Assembly: GCF_013402815.2 (NCBI RefSeq) | Contig: NZ_CP058601.1 | Coordinates: 1,674,001 to 1,738,000, forward strand | From: Natrinema halophilum | GTDB lineage: Archaea > Halobacteriota > Halobacteria > Halobacteriales > Natrialbaceae | Reading direction: 5' to 3' | Length of the DNA: 64,000 nt | Shown: one piece after another, positions 25,083-34,077 of the stretch | Numbering within the stretch: position 1 is the first letter of the stretch | Layout of the letters: each line of letters opens with the position of its first letter | The notes under the pieces: model-generated | Told to the model about the DNA's origin: nothing | Database searches by the model: none | Seen by the model: the letters and a program-made list of their open reading frames with translations, nothing else | Made by a program: the position numbers and the translations under genes

Positions 25083-25388
25083 TGATTCTCTTAGTCCTTG
25101 GCTATCGAGTTATAAAAATATGGTGGGCATATGAATCTTATATACCTGAGTAGCAATAAACGGTTGTGACCAGGTTGTGATGTTATTCCCAGCGGTGACC
25201 AATAATAAACGACAGATCTGTTAGAATCCATTCCGTTTCATCCTGCACGTCTGGAAGTAGTCACTCGAAGGACAGACGGACCCCCGATCTACAGGCGGAA
25301 CAGGGTGAGGTACTTCACCGCGAGCACCTCATTCTTGGTGCGACCGAAGAAAAACACTTGTATACTGGACGATGCCTAGCACAACCAG
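25083..25388. other. Divergent promoter region between vWA-protein and EMC3-like genes
   Basis: About 306 bp with no ORF. A TATA-like box for the vWA-protein gene (TATTTTTATA on the minus strand, 25111-25120) lies about 29-38 nt upstream of its ATG, giving a leaderless or nearly leaderless message. A CTTATATACC stretch at 25137-25146 is another candidate box. No operator-like palindrome is evident. Confidence 0.5.
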
Positions 25389-26333
25389 ATGACGCGTACA
25401 GCCGAGAAGATCGACGCCCTCGTTAGCGAGGACCCCTCGATGGCGGACGCCCTCGAGTCCATCCGCGAGACAGCCGACAGAGACGGCGGAGAGGTTCAGT
25501 GGGCTGACGTCAACGACGAGTTGACGAGCGGGCAGTGGGGCCGACTCATCGAAAAGGGCGTGCTGGTCGACGGCAACGAAGGGTTCGTGATCGCCGATCG
25601 CGAAGCCTTCGATAGAGCGCTCGACGGTGACGGCGATAGCGCCGGGTCGGCCGCTGCCGATGTCGACATCGACGAAGACGAGACGAGTTGGTCGCAGTGG
25701 GACAAATTAGCGGGCATCGGTGCGCTCCTGTTGATGCCCGGGTACTGGTTCGATTCCATTCGAAACGTCGTCGGAAACACGGTCAACATCGCGCTCGGAC
25801 CGCTCGATGCAGTGTTACCGTTCTACGCGATGGTCCTTTCCCTCGCATTGATAACCGGTCTCTATTCGTCGCTGCTTCAGGCGAACCTGATGAACACGGA
25901 GGTCATGGGCAAATACCAGGAGCGGATGAAATCGGTTCAGAACGAACAGAAAGATCTCCGGAAGCAAAAGAAAGAGGCAGAAGAGCGGGGAGCGAGCGAC
26001 GCCGAAATCGAACGACTCGAGGACGAAATAGAGCGGGCCCGCGAAGAACAGATGGAAGCGATGGCGGAAAATCTCGGGATGTTCAAACTGCAATTCCGAC
26101 CGATGGTATGGATCATGCTTTTTACCATTCCGGTCTTCCTCTGGCTCTACTGGAAGATGTTCGGCGGTTCGGTCAGCAGTGAGATGATCGTCATTCCGTT
26201 GGCCGGCGAAGTCACGTGGGGAGCGACCCTGCACGGATTCATACCGGTATGGCTCTTCTGGTATTTCCTCTGCTCGATGACGTGTAATCAGCTCATTCGG
26301 AAAGCGCTGAACATCGATATGTCACCGACATAA
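25389..26333 (+). CDS. EMC3/TMCO1-family membrane insertase (DUF106, Oxa1/YidC superfamily)
   Basis: This 314-aa protein has an acidic soluble N-terminal part (1-95), transmembrane segments at about 100-165 and 230-300, and a coiled coil between them (about 170-228, KYQERMKSVQNEQKDLRKQK and after). This layout, with the coiled coil between TM1 and TM2 and GMFKLQFRPM before TM2, defines DUF106. DUF106 proteins are the archaeal relatives of EMC3, TMCO1 and YidC, which insert membrane proteins. In other archaea the gene is next to adk and cmk in the ribosomal operon. Here it stands alone 4.7 kb from adk. Confidence 0.88.
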   Translation: MTRTAEKIDALVSEDPSMADALESIRETADRDGGEVQWADVNDELTSGQWGRLIEKGVLVDGNEGFVIADREAFDRALDGDGDSAGSAAADVDIDEDETSWSQWDKLAGIGALLLMPGYWFDSIRNVVGNTVNIALGPLDAVLPFYAMVLSLALITGLYSSLLQANLMNTEVMGKYQERMKSVQNEQKDLRKQKKEAEERGASDAEIERLEDEIERAREEQMEAMAENLGMFKLQFRPMVWIMLFTIPVFLWLYWKMFGGSVSSEMIVIPLAGEVTWGATLHGFIPVWLFWYFLCSMTCNQLIRKALNIDMSPT

Positions 26334-26597
26334 TACGGCGTGCAACGCCGGAATCGAGTTTTATCGACGGATCGACATACGGTTGGGAAACACTGCGTGA
26401 CTGTGTTTAGTAACTCCGGCCGAGGTGTTATCCCGATGGTCGGCGGCCACCGGGCGACCACCGATCGTCCATGCTGGCGCCGCCTGCGAGCGATCGCCTG
26501 CAAGAATCAACACCTCGAGGTGAGGCACAAAAACGGACTCACCTGAAGACCGTGATGAGTGTTGGACACTTTTGATGATTGCGACGAACGTACTCGT

Positions 26598-26957
26598 ATG
26601 GACCCTGAGGAGAACGCAACCGACGATCCGACCCTCGGCGGAGCAACGCTCGTTCGCCGCTATTACGACGCCCTCGACGAGCACAACTACGACGCTCTCG
26701 AGAACGCTCTCACTGCCGACTTCGTCCAGCATCGTCCGGACCGGTCGTTCGATAGCCGCGAGGAGTTCATCGAATTCATGCGCAAGAAGCGGCCCGAGGC
26801 GGACACGAACCACGAACTCGAATCGATCGTCGCATCGGACGCTCAGGTCGCAGTCCGAGGTCGCGTGACCGAAGATGAGGTAACGATCTTCGAATTCGCC
26901 GACTTCTTTGAAATTACGGCGGGCCGACTCGCCCGCCTCGAGACGTACTCGCGGTGA
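26598..26957 (+). CDS. SnoaL/NTF2-like protein
   Basis: This 119-aa protein reads LVRRYYDALDEHNYDALENAL (about residues 16-36), then ADFVQHRPDRSFDSREEFIEFM. The strand-rich end is VAVRGRVTEDEVTIFEFADFFEI and LARLETYSR. This is the cone-shaped SnoaL/NTF2-like fold, which holds small ligands or catalyses isomerisation. Substrate is unknown. An upstream ATG at 26559 is possible, but the ATG at 26598 gives the usual short acidic N-terminus. Confidence 0.82.
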   Translation: MDPEENATDDPTLGGATLVRRYYDALDEHNYDALENALTADFVQHRPDRSFDSREEFIEFMRKKRPEADTNHELESIVASDAQVAVRGRVTEDEVTIFEFADFFEITAGRLARLETYSR

Positions 26958-27055
26958 CGGCTACTCGCACGGTATGGGATCAGTTTGACGCCGTCTCGTT
27001 GCTCCGCAAAGACGTAGCGGGAAAAGACCTTCATAACGAGTGTCCATTCCGAGGT

Positions 27056-27379
27056 ATGGTCCACTGTCCCGACTGTGAGACGACCCTTTCGGATCGGTCG
27101 GACATCGAATTTGTGGAAACCGATGGGCCGACTGGTTTCTTCGCAGCGTCGAAGGAATGTTACGCGACCACCTGTGCCGCCTGCAGCGCCACGATTGGCA
27201 GCGGGGTCGCCGGCTCGAAGGCAGAGACGCCCGACCAGCAGTCTGTATCGTCATCCGAACAATCCTCGTCGGACCCACCGTATCAAGCCGAACAGTTGTT
27301 CGGCCCCAATTCGAGTTCGACCCGTTCTTCTGGCGGGATATCGGTCACGCCTCGATTATATTCGATGATTTCCTCGTAG
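27056..27379 (+). CDS. Small four-cysteine (zinc-ribbon-like) protein
   Basis: This 107-aa protein begins MVHCPDCETTLSDRSDIEFV. Two CxxC knuckles are visible, CPDC (residues 4-7) and CAAC (about 41-44, in CYATTCAACSATIGSG), which could bind one Zn. The C-terminal half is Ser-rich and low in complexity. Its last 97 bp overlap the 3' end of the convergent rhodanese-persulfide dioxygenase gene, so the true stop should be treated with care. The knuckle spacing and acidic composition argue for a real gene, but no function can be given. Confidence 0.55.
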   Translation: MVHCPDCETTLSDRSDIEFVETDGPTGFFAASKECYATTCAACSATIGSGVAGSKAETPDQQSVSSSEQSSSDPPYQAEQLFGPNSSSTRSSGGISVTPRLYSMISS

Positions 27380-28425
27380 TTCGACGGCTTCTCGCCTGCA
27401 TCGGCCATGCGATCGACGAACGCGTCTTCCGCCAGGTCGAGCAGGTCGATTCCCGTTCGCGCACGGCGAATGGTCGTCCGAATCGGCTCGCCCGGCGCAC
27501 CGTGTTCGAACTTCCCGTCAGCGGTGACCGTCACGTGGCCTGGGAGCACGACGATGCCTTCGGGTTCGGCCAGGATCGTCCTGTGCAGCGATTCGTAGAG
27601 CATTCTCGCCCCCCGCTCGCCCTCGTCGTCGCTAAATTCGAGTTCCGTTCGGCCGGTCGAATCGACGTGCAGCGTGTCGGCGGTCAAAAGCGCCGCGTCG
27701 TCCACCAGTAGATTGATCATCTCGCTGGTGTGGCCCGGGGCGAACACCGCCTTAATCTCGCGCTCGCCGACCGTCAGTACCTCGTTGCGCTCGAGCGGCG
27801 TGAACTCGCGTTCGACGTCGCGCTGATCCGCGCGCTCGCCGAGATAGTACGGAACCTCGAGGTCGTCCGCCAGTTCGCGACCGCCAGAAATGTGGTCGGC
27901 GTGGACGTGCGTGTCGACGATGCCTGTGATCGAGAGGTCGGCTTCCGCAGCGGCGACCTCGAATTCGTCGGTGTCCGCGGTCGGATCGGCGACGATCGCC
28001 TCGCCGGTCTCGTTACAGCCGACGACGTACCCCAGACACCCCTTCGCGCGTCGCTGTATCTGGACGACCGTCAATCCGTCGTCGACAGCGATCTCGACGC
28101 TATCGTAGACGCCGCTCCACCCCTTCATCCCGCCGTCGACGGCTGCGACGTCGAACTCGTCGGTCGCCGATTCGAGGCGCGTCGCCAGATTGCTCGACGA
28201 TATCCCCTTCGCACAGACCGCGATCACGCGGTCTGCGTCGCCGACGACGTCCTCGAGGTCCTCGAGTCGCCCGTCGAGTTCCTCCTCGGGGCCGAACGGA
28301 AAGTGGATCGCGCCGGCGATGTGCCAGGACTCGTAGCTGTCCGCGGGACGGGTATCGACGAGGACGTACTCCGCGCCTTCGTCCTGCATTTCGGCGAGTC
28401 GCTCGGGCGAAATCGTAGTGACCAT
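27283..28425 (-). CDS. Rhodanese / metallo-beta-lactamase fusion (persulfide-dioxygenase-like)
   Basis: This 380-aa protein has an N-terminal rhodanese domain (about 5-115) with active-site cysteine in VCAKGISS (about residue 70). A metallo-beta-lactamase fold follows, with metal motif THVHADHISGG (about 172-182), the downstream APGHTSEM histidine and LTADTLHVD aspartate. This is the arrangement of ETHE1/Blh-type persulfide dioxygenases fused to rhodanese. Such enzymes oxidise persulfide sulfur to sulfite in sulfide detoxification. Haloarchaeal copies often have the rhodanese first, as here. Its mRNA overlaps a convergent zinc-ribbon ORF at the 3' end. Confidence 0.88.
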   Translation of the reverse strand: MVTTISPERLAEMQDEGAEYVLVDTRPADSYESWHIAGAIHFPFGPEEELDGRLEDLEDVVGDADRVIAVCAKGISSSNLATRLESATDEFDVAAVDGGMKGWSGVYDSVEIAVDDGLTVVQIQRRAKGCLGYVVGCNETGEAIVADPTADTDEFEVAAAEADLSITGIVDTHVHADHISGGRELADDLEVPYYLGERADQRDVEREFTPLERNEVLTVGEREIKAVFAPGHTSEMINLLVDDAALLTADTLHVDSTGRTELEFSDDEGERGARMLYESLHRTILAEPEGIVVLPGHVTVTADGKFEHGAPGEPIRTTIRRARTGIDLLDLAEDAFVDRMADAGEKPSNYEEIIEYNRGVTDIPPEERVELELGPNNCSA

Positions 28426-28572
28426 ACTCGGCGATACATCCGCGAGCTACCTAAGCGATGTCGCGTCAACTGCCAGGATCGCCAAACGAAGTGCTCCTGT
28501 CAGCTCTGGACAGGTCGTATCTCACGATCGTCGGGAGGGTTTATTTATCTGATGGGATCTCCAAGGAGAGGT

Positions 28573-30099
28573 ATGCCGCTTTCAGATTTCATCGCCGCCG
28601 TCGCTGCCGTGCTCCGTCGCCGCCCGAGCGACATTTTACCGATGTACGTACTCGGCGTCGCGATTCCTGCGATCGTTCGCGTCGTTCCGTTTCTTGCCGT
28701 CGTCCTCGCCTATCTGTTTCTCAGAACGTCGGGACGACTCGAGTCGATTCGAACTGACGCGGCCGACCTGGAATCGCCGCCGAACCCGGAAACCGACCCT
28801 CAGGCGTTCGACGCGTGGACAACTGGTATCGAGCCGATACTCGAACAGTTCGCCGCTCCGTTCATCGTCGCCCTCGTGATAGCAACCGTCATCCTCAGTT
28901 TCTTGCTCTTCGTCGTCCTGACTTCGGCCGTCGCCGCGGGTCAGCTCTCGGCATGTTACAGTCGCTTGCGCGACAACCGCGGGCTCCCGGCCGGGCTCGA
29001 CGGTGCCCGCCGGTACTGGCTCCGGTTTCTCGGATTGTTCGTCCTCGAGTTTCTGTGCTGGGTCGTCGCTCTCACCGTCATCGGAAGCGGAACGGTGCTG
29101 CTCGCCGGTATCGCATCGTTCACGGGCGGATCGACAACGGTTGCCGTTCCGGTCGTCCTGATTGGAGGAGCCATCGCGTTGATCGTTCTGCTCGTTGTCC
29201 GGGCCCTGTTTGCGTTCGCACCTGTCGCAGTCGTCGTCGACGATGCGGGCGTCTTCGGCTCCCTGCGAAACACCGGTGGCTTCATCCGGGAACGGCCGGG
29301 TGGTGCGGTATTCTACTATCTCATCGCTCTGGTTACGCTCGCCGGCACCTCGATTGTCGCCGGAGTGCTCTCGTTTGCCAACGTAGCCACTATCGGATCG
29401 CTGGCGTCTGCACTGCTCGTATTTCCGGCTCTCGACGTCCTAAAAACAGCAATTTACTGCGACCACCGTGGTCGATTAGCGCCGCCGAGCCCGCCGATGC
29501 GATCGCTTCGTGATCAGATTCGCACCGGACTCCGCCACGGCTGGGAGGAGATGAGATCCTTCGTCCGTGCGACACCGGGAACGCACGCGCTCGTCATCGT
29601 CCTCGGCCTCGTCGGGTTCTGGGCGGGGTGGGCAGCCACAGATCCCTTCGTCGGCACGTTCGAAGCCTCGATCACAGCCCGCCTCGACGGCCGAACCCCG
29701 GTGACGATGGCGGCGAATCTGTTCGGCAACAACTGGCTGGTCGCTCTCATGACGACCTATGCTGGCGCCGCTCTGGTGATTCCGGCGATCGTCTCGTTGC
29801 TCTTCAACGGCGTCTTCCTGGGTATTATGGCCCGTCTCGAGGTCGATCCGGTGGAACTGGCTGCCTTCGTCGTCCCCCACGGCGTCTTCGAAATCCCGGC
29901 CATCCTCGTTGCGAGCGCACTCGGCATCTCCGTCGGGGTTACCGCCTGGCGGACGTGGCGCGGCCGAGAAAGCCGAACCGCGCTCGCCGACGCGCTCGAG
30001 CGCGCGTTCTGGGTGCTGATCGGGATCGGGATCGTGCTGGCTATCGCGGCGATTATCGAAGGGTTCGTCAGTCCCTACTACTACCGACTGTTCCTGTAG
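28573..30099 (+). CDS. SpoIIM-family (stage II sporulation protein M-like) membrane protein
   Basis: This 508-aa protein has about ten hydrophobic segments. The N-terminal two thirds (1-300) is a six-helix membrane domain ending FPALDVLKTAIYCDHRGR. The C-terminal part (about 330-508) has the SpoIIM/DUF95 pattern: LFGNNWLVALMTTYAGAALVIP, NGVFLGIMARLEVDP and VVPHGVFEIPAILVASALG. Haloarchaea do not sporulate, so the name reflects family membership only. The ATG at 28573 follows AAGGAGAGGT, a good ribosome-binding site. The longer frame from 27730 is antisense to the neighbouring gene and rejected. Confidence 0.87.
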   Translation: MPLSDFIAAVAAVLRRRPSDILPMYVLGVAIPAIVRVVPFLAVVLAYLFLRTSGRLESIRTDAADLESPPNPETDPQAFDAWTTGIEPILEQFAAPFIVALVIATVILSFLLFVVLTSAVAAGQLSACYSRLRDNRGLPAGLDGARRYWLRFLGLFVLEFLCWVVALTVIGSGTVLLAGIASFTGGSTTVAVPVVLIGGAIALIVLLVVRALFAFAPVAVVVDDAGVFGSLRNTGGFIRERPGGAVFYYLIALVTLAGTSIVAGVLSFANVATIGSLASALLVFPALDVLKTAIYCDHRGRLAPPSPPMRSLRDQIRTGLRHGWEEMRSFVRATPGTHALVIVLGLVGFWAGWAATDPFVGTFEASITARLDGRTPVTMAANLFGNNWLVALMTTYAGAALVIPAIVSLLFNGVFLGIMARLEVDPVELAAFVVPHGVFEIPAILVASALGISVGVTAWRTWRGRESRTALADALERAFWVLIGIGIVLAIAAIIEGFVSPYYYRLFL

Positions 30100-30251
30100 C
30101 ACGGCCGCTGTCACACGACCATTGCCTGCTCGAGTTACACGGGCGATATCCCGTACGTCCCCGGGGTACTCGATCGATGCACGTCCGATCAATACCTGCT
30201 CCATCCGATCGGCCGTCGACACGTCTTCGAGACCGACCGGACCGGGAACCG

Positions 30252-31628
30252 CTACCGGTACGCCTCGAACTCCGTGCCAAACAGGAAGAAGTAGACCGTT
30301 CCGATCAGACCGATTGCCGTCGCGATGGCGAACGCGAGCGTCGGATCGCCATCGAACACCCGCTCACCGGTCAGGGGGTTTGCGAATCCGTCCCACAGCA
30401 ATCCGCCGAGCGCCGCGCTCGGAATGACGATCACGTTCCGCAGGAGATAGTACGCGCCGGTCACCCGACCCCCGGCACCTTGCTCGGCGGGTCCCACGAT
30501 CAGCGCTTTGTGCGCGGGAAGGCCGGCGAATCGCAACCCCGAGAAGGCAAAGAGGACCGCGAGAGCGGCGGCGTTCTGTGGTGCAGTGATCAGCAAGATC
30601 GGAAACAGGGCGTAGACCGCGAACCCGAGCGTAACGACGGGCTTGAGTCCGATACGTTCGGCGGCTCGAGCGACAGGAACCATCGTCAGCAACGCGACCA
30701 GCATCTCGAGCCCCAGCAGAACACCGAAATACGACTGTGGCGACAGATCGACCGTGCCGAGAGCCGGGACGGAAAGCGAGAGGCCCACCTCGAGAAAGCG
30801 CGTGACGACGATGACGAAGAAAACGTAAACCATGCCGTTGGCGAAGCGGACCAGCGTGTCGCCGACGAGCAGCGGTCGGAGTTCGTCTGGCATCGCTCGA
30901 AGATCGGCGACTAGCTGGGAGACGCCTTCGAACGCCGATCCGATGCCGTCCGCATCGGCCTCGTAGAGGACGTGTTGGACGATCGTTCCGAGAATCCCGA
31001 AGAGGACTGCGACGAGCAAGATGAGCTGAAAGGCGGTCCGTATCTCCCCATCGCCCGAGCCGAAGGGGTAGAAGAGCGCCGCGGCAAACAGCGGTCCGAG
31101 GAGAAAAGCGGTCCGACGAAACGTCTCCGTACTCGCGAAGCCGGCGGCGAGGTGCGACGGAGCCACCGACTGCTTGACGATGGCGAACGTGGCGCCGAGC
31201 CCGAACGATTTCCAGGCCTGGGCGAGCACCAGGCCGACGAATATCGCGACGATCGCCAGCGACGTCGGACCGACGGAGACGTCCGCCACCGCTGGGGCTG
31301 CGAGCCAGATGGCGAACCCGAGCGTCGAACACAGCCCGAACGCTGTCAGCGCGTACCGGGAGCCGATCCGGTCCGAAATCGCCCCGCCCGGATAGGGGTA
31401 GACGGCACTGATAACGTTTCCAACCGTCCCGAACAGGCCGACGACGAACACCGACGCGCCCAACGCAGTCATGTACTCTGCCATGTACCGACTGGTCATC
31501 TGGAAGCCGAGGCTGAACGCGAACATGGCAATCGAGAGGACGAGAACGTCCCGCTCGAGCGTGAAAAACTGCCGAAACGCGTCCAGCGGATCGGCCTCCT
31601 CGTCCGAGGGATCCTGCTCGAGGCTCAC
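30252..31628 (-). CDS. MFS transporter
   Basis: This 458-aa protein has twelve hydrophobic helices in two halves. The loop between helices 2 and 3 reads GGAISDRIGSRYAL (about residues 81-94), the MFS signature G-x3-D-x-x-G. The second half repeats MVPVARAAERIGLKP. The long cytoplasmic loop is at about 230-260. Substrate cannot be deduced. The gene is convergent with the SpoIIM-family gene and divergent from DUF502. Confidence 0.9.
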   Translation of the reverse strand: MSLEQDPSDEEADPLDAFRQFFTLERDVLVLSIAMFAFSLGFQMTSRYMAEYMTALGASVFVVGLFGTVGNVISAVYPYPGGAISDRIGSRYALTAFGLCSTLGFAIWLAAPAVADVSVGPTSLAIVAIFVGLVLAQAWKSFGLGATFAIVKQSVAPSHLAAGFASTETFRRTAFLLGPLFAAALFYPFGSGDGEIRTAFQLILLVAVLFGILGTIVQHVLYEADADGIGSAFEGVSQLVADLRAMPDELRPLLVGDTLVRFANGMVYVFFVIVVTRFLEVGLSLSVPALGTVDLSPQSYFGVLLGLEMLVALLTMVPVARAAERIGLKPVVTLGFAVYALFPILLITAPQNAAALAVLFAFSGLRFAGLPAHKALIVGPAEQGAGGRVTGAYYLLRNVIVIPSAALGGLLWDGFANPLTGERVFDGDPTLAFAIATAIGLIGTVYFFLFGTEFEAYR

Positions 31629-31822
31629 ACGTATCGGTGCTCACCGAGCGGGCTTGAAATTTGGCCCGCTCGTCGCTTCGATTCGAGTTTCGAGTGCGAT
31701 TCGAATCTCGGTCGGGATTCGCGAGGGGGTCTGGTATGCTGACGAATGGCATACAGAGTCGCGCCGCCCGACGGATACGACAAAGGGAAGGGCTCATTAG
31801 CCAGTAGTGTGAGGTGAAGGAC

Positions 31823-32548
31823 ATGGCTTCGTGGAAGCGGGATTTTGCGAGTGGGCTGATCGTCCTCGGCCCGATCCTCATCACGCTCTACGCTATTTAC
31901 TGGCTTTACGGATTGGTCGCCGGTGTGACCCCCGGTCTCATTCTGGACCCGGCCGCGCTCAAGCCGCTCATTCCGGGAACGACCGAGCAGGCCCTCCAGA
32001 CGCGCCAGCAGGTCGCCCAGTTCCTCCGCGTCATCGTCGCGTTGACCGTCTTCGTCATTCTCACGTTTTCCGTCGGGTACCTCATGCGGACGACCGTGGG
32101 CGGGCTGGTCGAACGACTCGTCGACAATATCGCTAACCGCGTGCCGGTGGTTCGCGTCGTCTACAACGCTTCCAAAATGGCAGCTGAAACTGCCTTCGGT
32201 GAACAGGAATCGCTTCAGAAACCGGTCAAGATCGAAACCTGGGAGGGGCTTCGGATGACCGCGTTCAAGACGGGAAAGGTAACAGGCGACGGTCGCGAGG
32301 TCCTCTTCCTGCCGACGTCGCCGAACATCACGACCGGTTACGTCGTCGAAGTCGAGTCCGAGGAGATCACCGAACTCGAGGAGGACGTTGAGGACGCGTT
32401 GACACGCGTTCTAAGCGCCGGATTCGGCGATGCCAACCGCCGCGGCATGGACGCTGGCATCTCGATCGACGTCATCGACGAGGCAGGGTCCGACCGCGAC
32501 GATCGTTCCAACCAGACCGATCACGTCGAGCGTGCAAACGACGACTAA
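31823..32548 (+). CDS. DUF502 membrane protein
   Basis: This 241-aa protein matches the DUF502 family. It begins MASWKRDFASGLIVLGPILITLYAIYWLYG (first transmembrane helix), and has a second helix VALTVFVILTFSVGYLM. NRVPVVRVVYNASKMAAETAFGEQ follows in a soluble part, then VLFLPTSPNITTGYVVEVES. The family is conserved in bacteria and haloarchaea, with unknown function. The ATG at 31823 is preferred to a GTG 9 nt earlier because the conserved start follows immediately. Confidence 0.85.
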   Translation: MASWKRDFASGLIVLGPILITLYAIYWLYGLVAGVTPGLILDPAALKPLIPGTTEQALQTRQQVAQFLRVIVALTVFVILTFSVGYLMRTTVGGLVERLVDNIANRVPVVRVVYNASKMAAETAFGEQESLQKPVKIETWEGLRMTAFKTGKVTGDGREVLFLPTSPNITTGYVVEVESEEITELEEDVEDALTRVLSAGFGDANRRGMDAGISIDVIDEAGSDRDDRSNQTDHVERANDD

Positions 32549-32868
32549 CGGCCTCGTATCCGTCGTTCGAGAGAACGAAGCGATCGCGCAATTAACCGAA
32601 ATCGACGGGTTTGACCCCGTGGAAACGGCATTCCAGTTCGGAGACGATCCACCGCTGGCGTCTTGAACCTGGATGTATCGGGAAGCGACGCTGTTGCTCC
32701 CGGAATGCCACGGGAAAAGGTCGACTGAAACCGATAGTAGTCGGTGAACGTCTTGCACACCCTGCTCGTGAATTCGCGGCCAGCGAGAAAGGAGAGCAAA
32801 GGGAGTAACAGAAGAGATCTCTCGCGCGCTCTCGAGCAAGAGCGTCTCGTTTTCCGTCCGTTCTCAAC
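32549..32868. other. Convergent intergenic region without a supportable gene
   Basis: About 320 bp between the DUF502 stop and the ilvE stop. No ORF has family features or typical composition, and no strong hairpin was noticed. Transcription of both genes must end here. Confidence 0.4.
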
Positions 32869-33804
32869 TCACTCGATGTACTCGAACCACTCGTCGTATT
32901 CGTCGGAACCGTGTTCGACGATCTCGAAGAACTTCTGCTGGAGTTCTTCGGTGACGGGGCCGCGAGATCCGTTGCCGATGACGACGTTGTTCACTTTGCG
33001 GATCGGCGTCACTTCGGCTGCGGACCCCGTAAAGAACAGTTCGTCGGCCGTGTTGAGTTCGCCGCGGGAGATAGAAACGTTGTCGTGGACGGTATAGCCC
33101 AGTTCCTCCGCGATCTGGATCACGGAATCACGAGTGATGCCGTCGAGGATCGACTCCGAAAGGCCCGGCGTGTAGAGTTCGCCGTCGCGCACCAGAAAGA
33201 TGTTCTCGCCGGGACCTTCGGCAACGTTGCCCTCCTTGTTGAGGACGATCGCTTCGGCGTAGCCGTTTCGGCGAGCTTCCTCGCCTGCGAGCATGCTGTT
33301 GACGTAGAGGCCCGTCGTCTTGGCGTTCGTCGGGATCTGACTCGAGGCGTGTTTGCGCCACGAAGAGATCATCACGTCGATGCCGTTCTCGAGGGCGTCT
33401 TCGCCGAGGTAGGCGCCCCACGGCCAGACTGCAATGGCGGTGCGCGTCGGGCAGTCTTTGGGGCTGACGCCGAGTGAGTTGTAGCCGTAGAAGGCGATCG
33501 GTCGCACGTAACAGGAGGGAAGTCCCTGGCGCGTGATGAGGTCCTTTGTCACCTCGGTGAGTTCGTCTTTCGTGTAGTCGATGTCCATCTCGTATGGCTT
33601 CGCTGACTGGAACAACCGCTCAAGGTGTTCTTCCCACCGAAAGAGTGCGGGGCCTGATTCGGTGTCGTAACAGCGCGCGCCTTCGAAGACGCCGCTTCCG
33701 TAGTGGAGTCCGTGTGTGAGAACGTGGATCTGCGCGTCGTCCCAGTCGACGAACTCGCCGTCCATCCAAATCGTGTCGATATCGTCCATTTCATCAAATC
33801 CCAT
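32869..33804 (-). CDS. ilvE: Branched-chain amino acid aminotransferase
   Basis: This 311-aa PLP-dependent class IV aminotransferase performs the last step of Leu, Ile and Val synthesis. It starts MGFDEMDDIDTIWMDGEFVDW, as in other haloarchaea. The fold type IV hallmarks are HVLTHGLHYGSGVFEGARCY (about 28-47), the Schiff-base lysine in SSQIPTNAKTTGLYVNSMLA (about residue 160), and AEGPGENIFLVRDGELYTP. A TATA-like stretch (ATATATAATG on the minus strand near 33876-33885) precedes it by about 70 nt, so the mRNA probably has a short leader. Confidence 0.94.
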   Translation of the reverse strand: MGFDEMDDIDTIWMDGEFVDWDDAQIHVLTHGLHYGSGVFEGARCYDTESGPALFRWEEHLERLFQSAKPYEMDIDYTKDELTEVTKDLITRQGLPSCYVRPIAFYGYNSLGVSPKDCPTRTAIAVWPWGAYLGEDALENGIDVMISSWRKHASSQIPTNAKTTGLYVNSMLAGEEARRNGYAEAIVLNKEGNVAEGPGENIFLVRDGELYTPGLSESILDGITRDSVIQIAEELGYTVHDNVSISRGELNTADELFFTGSAAEVTPIRKVNNVVIGNGSRGPVTEELQQKFFEIVEHGSDEYDEWFEYIE

Positions 33805-34077
33805 ATATTTCAACTCGTAGGTTCTATCTCAGGCGTGGTAGTCCATGTACTTCTCTCTTTAGGGTTTGACCTAATACATTATATATGAATGGTCGCTATT
33901 GTGATTTTCCCAATTGGGCTGCTCTCTCTCCTCGGGCCAATTCTATAACCTTCCTGTGATGTTGGCAGAGACGCGCTGGATACACAGCGCGTCTGGTTCA
34001 CGCTTGGTATCCAATCGTAGCGACGTGAAGATCGCTCAATCCAAGTTCGGACGAAGGGAACGATACGTGAAGCGGGA

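Noticed and set aside
27730-28572. N-terminal extension of the SpoIIM-family gene
   Set aside because: Antisense to the rhodanese-persulfide dioxygenase gene; a good ribosome-binding site precedes ATG 28573.
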